Positions 6,680-14,600 of a stretch of 28,984 bases of DNA are shown in pieces. The DNA comes from a virus. Under the pieces are notes generated by a model, which was not told where the DNA came from, searched no databases, and saw only the letters and a program-made list of their open reading frames with translations. Location of the stretch: IMG/VR virus record IMGVR_UViG_3300021440_000095, positions 1-28,984 of that record. One strand, 5' to 3'. A program made the position numbers and the translations under genes. Position 1 is the first letter of the stretch, and the number at the start of each line of letters is the position of its first letter.

Positions 6680-8712
6680 TGAGCGAGAAAATATTAAATG
6701 ATAACAGGCTAGCAGAGAATAATTGGGCACGATACTTTTCTGCTTTAACAAGAGGTCACTCTTCTTACCAACAAAGAGCCAAGCTATGTGAAGAGTTTTA
6801 TTTAGGTGGTGGCAGACAATGGAGCGATGCTGATAAGTTAGCTTTAGAGGAAGCAGGTAAACCTTGGTTAGAGGAAAATATAATCTTCTCAACAGTAAAT
6901 ACTGTATTAGGCTATCAAACTCAATCTAGAATGGATATTTCTTATAAGCCTAGAGAAGTAGATGACCAAGATATATCTGATATACTAGCTAAGATTAGTA
7001 TGTATCTTGTAGATCAAAATAAATATCCTTGGAAAGAGAGTCAAGTATTTGCTGATGGTCTCATTCAACAAAGAGGTTATTTTGATGTAAAGATGAACTT
7101 CAATGAGAATGTCTATGGAGATGTTGAGATAACAGTGCTAGACCCACTAAATGTTATTCCAGACCCAGACTCTTCATCATACGACCCAGATGACTGGAGT
7201 GATGTAATAATTACTTCATGGATGTCTCACGATGATATTAAAGAAACTTATGGATTAGGTAAGTGGAGACAAATTGAAAGTAAGATGTATAGGGAGGCTG
7301 ATTTTGGTACTGGTACTTTAGAAGAGGAAAGGAACAAATTCGGTACTTTAAATAATCAATCTTCTTTCTACTTAGATGAAACAGATACTCCTCATTCTCG
7401 TATTATAAATAGACAATACTGGAAGATTCATAATAGAGAGTTTTATCTAGATACTAAAACAGGTGACCTATACCCTACAGCAGATAAAGATAAACCTTTT
7501 ACTAAAAGGAAAATTGCTAAAGAGAATGGTTGGGAAATAATTAAGAGAGTCACTAAGAGAATTAGATGGACTGTATCTACTAAAGAAGTAGTTCTATTTG
7601 ACTCTTGGAGCCCTTATTCTCATTTTACAGTAGTTCCTTTCTTTCCTTATTTTAGAAGAGGTGTTACCCTAGGTATGGTAGATAACCTTATTAAGACTCA
7701 AGAGATGCTTAATAAAGTGCAATCTCAAATATTACATGTAGTAAATACAACTGCCAACTCTGGATGGATTTTAGATGAGTCTTCTTTAGCTAATATGGAG
7801 ACTGAGGATTTAGAAGAGAGAGGTGGGGAGACAGGACTGGTATTAGAAGTAAAACAAGGTAGAGAAAGACCACAAAAAATTGAACCAAATCAGATTCCAA
7901 ATGGTCTAAAGGACTTAGTTAGTACAGGTGTAGAGTTGATGAGGATGATTTCAGGAGTATCTGAAACTTTCCAAGGTGGTAAAGGTCCAGAAGTTTCTGG
8001 GGTTGCTATACAATCTAGAGTACATCAATCTGCAATTCAACTAGCTACTCCTATAGATAATCTCTTTAGAACTAGAAACATGATAGCAGATAGGCTCCTT
8101 GAGCTGATTAGGTCTTTTATGACTCAAGAAAGAACTTTCATGATTACTGGGCCTAATAAAGATCGTAACTCTCCTGCTACTTCCGTTACAACTCCTGTAA
8201 CCATCAACCAAGAAAATCCAGATGACCCATCTAGACTTATAAACGATATTACAGTTGGTAAGTATGATGTTGTTATCGCTGATGTACCTACTCAAATAAC
8301 TTTCCAAAATGCTCAATTTGCTCAAGCTATAGAATTAAGAAAGTATGGAGTTATGGTTCCAGATGATGAAATGGTTATGATGAGTACCCTTTCACGTAAG
8401 AATGATATAGCTAAAAAACTTTCAGGAGAACTCTCTCCAGAACAACAAGCCTCAGCTAAAGAGAGGGCAGATTTAGAGTTAGAGAACTTAAGAAAGGTTG
8501 TAGAAGAACTAGAATCAAAAGCTAAGGTAGATGAATCTAAAACCCTCAAACAACTAGCTGATATTGCAGCTATGATTTTTGAAAATCCTAAACTGGCCCC
8601 TATTATGGATTCACTACAATCTTTAATAGATTCAAAAGAAAAACAAGAAACAGAGAACACTTCAGAACAAGAAGCCCCTCAACAAGAACGTCCTTCTATA
8701 GGGTCCTTTTAA
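6679..8712 (+). CDS. Portal protein (P22-like)
   Basis: 677 residues from ATG 6679, which overlaps the terminase stop; an upstream in-frame TTG is less likely. The dodecameric portal forms the DNA channel at one capsid vertex and docks the terminase. Family features: an N-terminal 'FYLGGGRQWSDADKLALEEAGKPWLEEN' type segment, NTVLGYQTQSRMDI near 80-95, VLDPLNVIPDPDS near 160, and the long central helix region TLGMVDNLIKTQEMLNKVQSQI. A final ~90 residues are charged helical coil (ELENLRKVVEELESKAKVDES) ending in a Gln/Glu-rich tail, consistent with the P22-like portal barrel, though family tails vary. It is the usual partner of N4-gp56-type capsids. Confidence 0.92.
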   Translation: MSEKILNDNRLAENNWARYFSALTRGHSSYQQRAKLCEEFYLGGGRQWSDADKLALEEAGKPWLEENIIFSTVNTVLGYQTQSRMDISYKPREVDDQDISDILAKISMYLVDQNKYPWKESQVFADGLIQQRGYFDVKMNFNENVYGDVEITVLDPLNVIPDPDSSSYDPDDWSDVIITSWMSHDDIKETYGLGKWRQIESKMYREADFGTGTLEEERNKFGTLNNQSSFYLDETDTPHSRIINRQYWKIHNREFYLDTKTGDLYPTADKDKPFTKRKIAKENGWEIIKRVTKRIRWTVSTKEVVLFDSWSPYSHFTVVPFFPYFRRGVTLGMVDNLIKTQEMLNKVQSQILHVVNTTANSGWILDESSLANMETEDLEERGGETGLVLEVKQGRERPQKIEPNQIPNGLKDLVSTGVELMRMISGVSETFQGGKGPEVSGVAIQSRVHQSAIQLATPIDNLFRTRNMIADRLLELIRSFMTQERTFMITGPNKDRNSPATSVTTPVTINQENPDDPSRLINDITVGKYDVVIADVPTQITFQNAQFAQAIELRKYGVMVPDDEMVMMSTLSRKNDIAKKLSGELSPEQQASAKERADLELENLRKVVEELESKAKVDESKTLKQLADIAAMIFENPKLAPIMDSLQSLIDSKEKQETENTSEQEAPQQERPSIGSF

Positions 8713-8713
8713 C

Positions 8714-9040
8714 ATGCCATCTTTAAATACAATGATACTAGATCAATCTACTATAAACATGCTTATTGCTGCTGTATTCTCAGTTATCGGTTGGGCAATA
8801 AAAACTCTTCATTCTTCCTTCAAAGATTTACAAATAGCTGATAAAGAACTTATCACCAAAGTACAATCTATGGAGGTATTAGTAGCAGGTAAGTATATTA
8901 CTAAAGAAGAATTTCATAGTATAATTAATGCTATGTTTGTTAAACTTGATAAGATTGAAGCTAAAAAAGATGAAAGTATTTCAATGATGAATGCTATGTT
9001 TAGTAAAATGGATGCTTTCTATAGTCAAAAGCAGAGGTGA
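8714..9040 (+). CDS. Membrane-anchored coiled-coil protein, lysis-linked
   Basis: 108 residues. One hydrophobic segment at about 15-31 (TINMLIAAVFSVIGWAI) is followed by a long heptad-like helix (DLQIADKELITKVQSMEVLVAGKYITKEEFHSIINAMF). The 'DLQ.ADK.L..KV..IEVLVAG.Y' stretch is common in small phage proteins encoded just before GH108 endolysins; I know no firm function. Topology suits an antiholin/XhlA-like protein or an inner-membrane spanin. It begins 1 bp after the portal stop without its own Shine-Dalgarno sequence, and its stop overlaps the endolysin ribosome-binding site. Confidence 0.65.
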   Translation: MPSLNTMILDQSTINMLIAAVFSVIGWAIKTLHSSFKDLQIADKELITKVQSMEVLVAGKYITKEEFHSIINAMFVKLDKIEAKKDESISMMNAMFSKMDAFYSQKQR

Positions 9041-9042
9041 TT

Positions 9043-9570
9043 GTGACAATAGATGAAATGATATTGGATGTACTAGACAAAGAAAAAGGTTATGTTAATC
9101 ACCCTAATGACAGAGGAGGCCCTACTAATCTAGGAGTAACTCAAGCAACTTTATCTAGTTGGTTAGGAAGACCCGCTACAATCCAAGAAATTAAAGATTT
9201 AAAGAAAGAAGTAGCAGCTAAAATATTTAAAAAGATATTCTATTATGACCCAAAAATTGATACGCTTCCTGACTTACTTGAACCTATTATATTTGACATA
9301 TCTGTTAACAGCGGTAGTGGTAACGCTATCCGACTATTACAAAGAGCGTTACTAAAAGAAGGTTATGATGTAGGAAGTGTAGATGGAATCCTTGGTAAGA
9401 ATACAATTAACTACTCTAATAAGTTAGTAGAGAAGCTTGGGAAATATGCTATAAATCTCGTAGTAGATCAACGTAAATATTTCTATGAAAGAATTATAAA
9501 AAATGACCCTGATCAAAAAGTATTCAAAAAAGGCTGGATGAATAGAGCTGAATCATTCAGAGTAAAGTAA
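9043..9570 (+). CDS. Endolysin, GH108 muramidase
   Basis: 175 residues from GTG 9043. The N-terminal glycoside hydrolase 108 domain carries the signature KEKGYVNHPNDRGGPTNLGVT, in which Glu14 is the expected catalytic acid; the enzyme cleaves the MurNAc-GlcNAc bond of peptidoglycan. A C-terminal peptidoglycan-binding module follows (VNSGSGNAIRLLQRALL, then VDGILGKNTI). No signal peptide, so release through a holin is needed. GAGGTGAT at 9034-9041 is placed correctly for GTG 9043; an upstream GTG at 9037 would overlap this site and is less likely. It immediately follows the membrane-coil gene, forming a lysis pair between portal and scaffold. Confidence 0.9.
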   Translation: MTIDEMILDVLDKEKGYVNHPNDRGGPTNLGVTQATLSSWLGRPATIQEIKDLKKEVAAKIFKKIFYYDPKIDTLPDLLEPIIFDISVNSGSGNAIRLLQRALLKEGYDVGSVDGILGKNTINYSNKLVEKLGKYAINLVVDQRKYFYERIIKNDPDQKVFKKGWMNRAESFRVK

Positions 9571-9589
9571 TATAAGCTCAACCTCGTTC

Positions 9590-9609
9590 CACTAATACGA
9601 TAATTAGTG
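9590..9609 (+). promoter_or_regulatory. Hairpin with ACGATA loop before scaffold gene
   Basis: CACTAAT (9590-9596) and ATTAGTG (9603-9609) pair perfectly around the loop ACGATA. No U-run follows, so it is not an intrinsic terminator. A second hairpin with exactly the same six-base loop lies upstream of the major capsid gene (11480-11497). It could stabilise mRNA or be a recognition element. Confidence 0.4.
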
Positions 9610-9650
9610 CTTACGTAATTTAAAACGATATTAAAAAAGGAAAAATTAAA

Positions 9651-10580
9651 ATGGCAGATCAAAGTTTTGATGATGAAGACGATTTATCAAGTCTAGATAG
9701 AGGTGACGATTTAACTGAAGATGAGTTAGATGACGAAGAAGATATAGAAGAGGGTAGCGAGGACGAGGAAAGTGACGAAGATTCTTCTGAGGATTCAGAA
9801 GAGGAAACAGAAGAGGAAGAAGATACTCCTCCCGCTAAAAATATTAAAGTCCCAAAATCAAGATTGGATGAAGTTCTATCTCAAAGAGAAGAAGCTAGAG
9901 ATAGAGCAGCTTGGTTAGAGCAACAACTAGAAACACTAATAGCTAACCAAAGTAAAGCTAAAGATGAACCTGCTCCAGCTCCTAAAATAGAATACGACTT
10001 TGCAACAGCAGAGGAAACTTATATTACCCTTATTATTGAAGGGGATATTACAAAAGCTAATAAACTTCGTCAAGAAATTGATTCTAAGAAACAAGAACAA
10101 CTCTTAGAGATTATTAAAGCTTCTAACGATAAAACTTCTAAAGAAGCATCTTCTCTTTCTATACAAGCTATAGAGAACGATAGATTCAAGAATATGATTA
10201 ATACTTTTGAAGATACTTATCCATTCTTGAATACAGAACATAAATCATATAATGAAGAGGCTGTAGAAACTGTTAATACATTATTAGCAGGTTATGTAGC
10301 AGCAGGTAAGACTAAGACAGAAGCTTTGAAGTTAGCTATTAATAAAGTAGTACCTATGTATCAAAAAGAAGCTGCTCCAGTAAAGAAATCTTTAGGTAAC
10401 CAAAGAAATACAGAAGCTGTTAAAAAGGCTGTTAAAGCATCTAACTCTCAACCTATAAAAAGCTCTACTTCAACTAAGATGGCTACAGTAGATACAACTA
10501 AACTTAATATATCTAAAATGTCTGAGAAAGACTTTAGTAAACTTGATAAGAAGACTCTCAGTTTACTAAGAGGCGATTAA
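9651..10580 (+). CDS. Capsid scaffolding protein (probable)
   Basis: 309 residues. The first ~60 residues are overwhelmingly Asp/Glu/Ser (for example EEDIEEGSEDEESDEDSS region), followed by the helical, coiled-coil segment VPKSRLDEVLSQREEARDRAAW and QLETLIANQSK near 70-100, a mainly helical middle, and a basic Lys/Thr/Ser C-terminus (KKSLGNQRNTEAVKKAVKA) ending SKLDKKTLSLLRGD. An acidic start, coiled-coil core and basic capsid-binding tail immediately before capsid genes is the usual design of phage scaffolds, which template prohead assembly and then leave. Position between portal and major capsid supports this. AAGGAAAA Shine-Dalgarno sequence. Sequence is low complexity, so the call rests mainly on architecture and position. 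Confidence 0.75.
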   Translation: MADQSFDDEDDLSSLDRGDDLTEDELDDEEDIEEGSEDEESDEDSSEDSEEETEEEEDTPPAKNIKVPKSRLDEVLSQREEARDRAAWLEQQLETLIANQSKAKDEPAPAPKIEYDFATAEETYITLIIEGDITKANKLRQEIDSKKQEQLLEIIKASNDKTSKEASSLSIQAIENDRFKNMINTFEDTYPFLNTEHKSYNEEAVETVNTLLAGYVAAGKTKTEALKLAINKVVPMYQKEAAPVKKSLGNQRNTEAVKKAVKASNSQPIKSSTSTKMATVDTTKLNISKMSEKDFSKLDKKTLSLLRGD

Positions 10581-10592
10581 TGTATTAAAATA

Positions 10593-10702
10593 AACCTCCT
10601 ACGCTTCTACTATACGCTGTTTATAGAGAGAGTTAAAAATGCTAAGAGACTCTATAGATGTAAGATTCACCGTATAGGATATTTAGCGCACCCTAGGAGG
10701 TT
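10593..10702 (+). promoter_or_regulatory. 110-nt nested RNA stem between scaffold and decoration genes
   Basis: Four helices are nested in order: AACCTCCTA (10593-10601) with TAGGAGGTT (10694-10702), 9 bp; CGCT (10602-10605) with AGCG (10685-10688); CTATACG (10610-10616) with CGTATAG (10671-10677); TATAGAG (10622-10628) with CTCTATA (10650-10656), leaving a ~21-nt apical loop. A perfect AGGAGG is buried in the outer stem but has no start codon after it. Nested perfect pairing of this extent is unlikely by chance. It resembles a stable mRNA-processing or stability element; no known class is recognised. Confidence 0.5.
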
Positions 10703-10717
10703 GCTTTACATAACCCT

Positions 10718-10744
10718 TTCTTACTGGGTAAAAATAAGTAAGAA
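10718..10744 (+). promoter_or_regulatory. 8-bp hairpin upstream of decoration gene
   Basis: TTCTTACT (10718-10725) pairs with AGTAAGAA (10737-10744) around an 11-nt loop, ending a few bases before the AAGGAGAT Shine-Dalgarno sequence of the 10765 gene. No U-run. Probably part of the same processed leader as the preceding nested stem. Confidence 0.4.
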
Positions 10745-10764
10745 CTTTCTAAGGAGATTATTTA

Positions 10765-11076
10765 ATGGTAGTTATTAATGAAAATGCACCTCAAGTAGGT
10801 ACAGCTGTTTTCATGAAAGGTGATGTAGTTGGTCAAGTGCAAGGAGTCCCTGTTTGGGAGCTTACTCCACCTGATGCAGCTAGTATGTCTGTGGCTCCAG
10901 ATGGTATGAGCATTGTTATTACTTGGGTTAAAGAAGGTCTTGCAGATATTAAAGTTTCTGCTGATGCTGATCTAGGTGATGGCGTATCTTTAGTTAGCGC
11001 TGTTGAGCAATTAACGTTTCCTGCTTCTACTGTTGGTGCTACTTCAGCTACAATCTCATTTGCTCCAGTTGTTTAA
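10765..11076 (+). CDS. Ig-like head decoration protein (probable)
   Basis: 103 residues, entirely beta-type. After a short N-terminal arm (NENAPQVGTAVFMKGDVVG) the sequence WELTPPDAASMSVAPDGMSIVITWVKEGLADIKVSADAD has the shape of a bacterial Ig-like (Big-type) domain, with the usual central Trp and 'G.A.I.V.AD.DLGDG' segment. Single Ig domains encoded between scaffold and major capsid are typical decoration proteins that coat or stabilise the expanded capsid. A very strong AAGGAGAT Shine-Dalgarno sequence predicts high expression. Its stop overlaps the next start (TAATG). Confidence 0.65.
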   Translation: MVVINENAPQVGTAVFMKGDVVGQVQGVPVWELTPPDAASMSVAPDGMSIVITWVKEGLADIKVSADADLGDGVSLVSAVEQLTFPASTVGATSATISFAPVV

Positions 11077-11420
11077 TGAGTGCGGCGTCTGACCTATTAG
11101 TAGAGCTTAAGCAAGCAAAAACTTTTGAGGAGATAAGGGTAGTAGGTTATTCCGAATATCTTTCTCTCACTAATTTATCTCAAGAAGAAAGAGTAGAAAT
11201 ACAAGAAGCTTTAAACTTTTCATCTGAACGAGTTACCAAGATTGATAATACTATTTTAACATTATCAGCTTTAATTGAAGATGGGTACCCAAATAGAGAA
11301 AAACAAGAAGCTTCTGAATCTACAATACTTCTACTAAAAGGTAAATTAGATGCTATGAGAATAGCTTTTGAAGAATTTGATGTGAAGGTTACTGCTAATA
11401 TAGTTTTCAAAGAAGTGTAA
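11076..11420 (+). CDS. Small helical protein, unknown
   Basis: 114 residues, mostly amphipathic helix (DLLVELKQAKTFEEIRVVGY; EERVEIQEALNFSSERVTKI; STILLLKGKLDAMRIAFEEFDVKV). No cysteines, no membrane segment. Coupled to the decoration gene through TAATG and followed by hairpins before the major capsid gene. Not recognised; position suggests a head accessory or assembly factor. Confidence 0.55.
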   Translation: MSAASDLLVELKQAKTFEEIRVVGYSEYLSLTNLSQEERVEIQEALNFSSERVTKIDNTILTLSALIEDGYPNREKQEASESTILLLKGKLDAMRIAFEEFDVKVTANIVFKEV

Positions 11421-11430
11421 AAATTCCTTT

Positions 11431-11497
11431 GACCAGTTAGGAAATAAAATAATTAACTGGTCCTGAATTAATTTCGTTCGTTTATACGATAATAAAC
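11431..11497 (+). promoter_or_regulatory. Two hairpins in the capsid mRNA leader
   Basis: GACCAGTTA (11431-11439) pairs perfectly with TAACTGGTC (11454-11462), 9 bp, 14-nt loop. GTTTAT (11480-11485) pairs with ATAAAC (11492-11497) around the loop ACGATA, the same loop as the hairpin before the scaffold gene. Neither is followed by a U-run. The capsid Shine-Dalgarno sequence AAAGGA lies at 11542-11547. Confidence 0.4.
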
Positions 11498-11553
11498 CGG
11501 CCTAGTCTCCGTTATGATAACTAAAAATAAAAACGTAATATAAAGGAATAAAA

Positions 11554-11600
11554 ATGTCTTTAACGAACTTTGCCGCCCTTACGGCAGATCAAAAACTAGT
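11554..11600 (+). CDS. Major capsid exon 1
   Basis: Encodes MSLTNFAALTADQKLV, the conserved family N-terminus, then reaches TAA at 11602-11604 in the intron. The boundary is placed after CTAGT (11600), because that gives an in-frame join with a G-ending intron (K-L-V | E-L-W). A boundary at 11602 (GTGT|) joined to 12457 would give V-S-R-E-L-W, closer to the family, but the intron would then end in A rather than G. Confidence 0.75.
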
Positions 11601-14600
11601 GTAAATACTCTGGGTCTGAGCTTTAGCTCACTTGGCTGCACTTAAAAAATTCTCTTAATTGCGGGAAACTCTTTAGAGCTAATAATACTAAACTTAAGTT
11701 GAGAAACATTAAGTGGCGAATGGTAATGCGTTCGGTATAGTAAAAAGTTATTAGATTAGACAATCCGCAGGTAATACACCAAGATGGGTGTAAACTTCAA
11801 CGATCAAATATGTAGGGTAGATAGCTATCCGAAAAGGAGAACAATAGCTTATGAGTAAATTATATAGTTGTACTATATGTAATAAAAAGAAACAAACTAA
11901 CGAATTCTATATATATAAATCTGGACCTAAATCTGGTAAAATATCTGATTACAGGTGTAAATTATGTCTTTTAAAAATTAAGAAAGAAGTTTACGATGAG
12001 AATCCTATAGGTTTTAATGAAGCTGCAAGATTAAGAAAAGAAAATAAACCAGAAGTATATAGAGGTCATTGGGCTAAATACAGAAATAATAATCTAGATG
12101 TTTGTAGGCAGAGGGCTAATGAAAGCTCTAAGAGGTACTATGAAAGATATCCTGAGAAGCTTAAGGCTAAATCTTCAAAAAGAAGAGCTTCTAAAATGAA
12201 TAGAGTACCTTCATGGATGACTAAAGAAGAAGAGTCTAAGATTAGGTCTGTGTATAAAATGTGTAGAGCAATATCTAAAAAGACTGGAATACATCATCAT
12301 GTAGACCATATAATACCTCTACAAGGAAGATTAGTTTCGGGGCTACACACTATAAGTAACCTACAAATTATTACAAAAGAACAAAATTTAATTAAATCTA
12401 ATAAGTTAATTGAAGATATGATCTAGTCTTACTAGAAATAGTAAGTTAATAAAACACACGTGAACTTTGGAAACAAGCTCGTGATATGGCTTTCATCAAT
12501 AAATTTATTGGCGGAAGCTCTGATGTTATTCAAAGAATTACTGAATTAACTAAAACAGAAAAAGGTGAGATGGTTATTATGCACCTATTAGCTGACTTGG
12601 TTGAAGACGGTATTACTGGGGATAACCAACGTGAAGGTTTTGAAGAAGAAATGAAGACCTATAACGATAAGATTACTATTGATCTTATTTCTCATGGTGT
12701 TCGTGAAAAAGGTAAATTAGCTGCTCAAAAAACTGTTGTATCTTTCCGTGAAAACGCAAAAGAAAGATTAGCTTTTTGGTTGGCTAACCGTATGGACCAG
12801 TTGGCGTTCTTAACTCTATCTGGTATCTCATATGCATTTAACAATGACGGTTCCCCAAGAACTTCTGGAGCATTTGCTAACTTAGCCTTTGCTGCGGATG
12901 TTTCAGCACCTACTACTAATCGTGGTCGTAGATGGGATGGGGTTAATAGTGTACTAGTTCCTAGTAATACTGCTGGTATGTTGGCTACAGATACTCTTAC
13001 TTATAAAGCTATCGTAGATATTACAGTGTATGCTAAAACTCACTACATTAAACCGTTAAACTATGGTGGTAAAGAGTACTACTGTGCATTCATTCGTCCT
13101 GAAGGTTTAGCACAATTAAAGAAAGACCCGGATAAAATTGATTGTCCCCTAGCAGCGTGAGCTGTTTTGAATAACTCTTCTAATTGCTGGAACACCCTTA
13201 GAGCCTCCAAGCTACAACGCAATCTGAAAAGATAAACGTGACATGCTTAAAAATTGGTAGGATTGGGCAATCAGCAGCTAAGATTCGTATAGATATATAT
13301 ATACGTTTAAAGTTCAACGACTATCCCTTATGGGAGTAGAGCATAAGCTCGAAATGGAGAGAAACTTATGATAGAGATTACTAGAATATGTTCTAGATGC
13401 AATTTAGAAAAACCTACTGATAGCTTTACTAGAAATAAAACTAAAAAGTTTGGCTTAGATTCTTGTTGCAAATTATGTAAATCTAGAGAAGATAAAGAGT
13501 ACAGAAGGTTAAATGCTCATAAACTTAAAGAGTATTTTAAAGAGTACCATTTACTGAATAAAGAACATAAAGTAAGAGTTGCTTGTAAATGGCAAAAAGA
13601 CAATAAAGAACAAGCTAACTCAAATAAAAGTACTAATAGAGCTAAAAGAATAAAAAGATTTCCTAGCTGGTTAACTTTAGATCAGTTAAATGATATAAAA
13701 TCTTTTTATAAAAAAGCAGAAGAGCTAACTAAATCTACAGGTATATTACATCATGTAGATCACATAATCCCTCTTAATGGTAAATTAGTATCTGGACTGC
13801 ATGTTCCTAGTAACTTACAAGTAATTCCTTGGAATGAAAACCTATCAAAAAATAATAAGTTTGTGATATAGTCTGCTCTTAATAGAAATATTAAGTTAAC
13901 AAAAGGTATCAAAGAGCAGTTGTAACTGGTGCAGATCGTGGTAAAGATAACCCTTTCTTCACTGGCGGTATTATGACTGTAGATGGCATAAATTACTGTG
14001 CCGCTGCTTAGTGATAAGCAGGCAATAACCCCTCTAATTCGGTGAAACTCTCTCTGAGACAATACCGAGCCAAGCTATATTTTGAACTTTTTTAGTTTTT
14101 CATGGTCATAGATATAGAAGGTGTAACGACTAGATTTTAAATCGTACTTACTTAGTTTAGTGAGGAAATGGGGGGCTACTGATGGAATGTAATATTTGTA
14201 AATCAGAAAATGTTAAGTATAAAAACTCTAAAAAAGAATTTGCTATTGGTAAAGCTCTTTGCAGAAAATGCTATAATGTTTTATTTAAACAGACAAAGGA
14301 TTATAAAGAATATAAAAGCAACTACGACTTGAATAGATATGAGCGAGACAAAGAAGCTATTATTAATAAAAGTAATAATTATTATCGAAATAATAAAGAA
14401 AAATGCTCTTTAGTAAAAAAGATTTATTACAGTAATAATAGGTACAAGTTTCTTGCTTCATCCAGAGGCTATAAAATTAAAAAATTAAATGCCACACCTA
14501 AATGGCTTAGTAGTAAGCATAGGGAAGAAATAAATTTAATTTATAAAAAATCTCAAGAGTTGTCACTAGCTACAGGTATTAATTATGAAGTAGATCATAT

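Noticed and set aside
12486-13160. Stand-alone capsid gene of 224 codons, with the other exons as pseudogene fragments
   Set aside because: It lacks the conserved N- and C-termini, which are present as exons separated by recognisable group I introns with P1 pairings; frames and family spacing are restored on joining.
13143-13160. Exon 2 ending at ATTGAT (13142) instead of GGAT (13133)
   Set aside because: It also gives T and G at the boundaries and stays in frame, but lacks P1 and would destroy the clear P1/P10 pairings and add three residues relative to the family.
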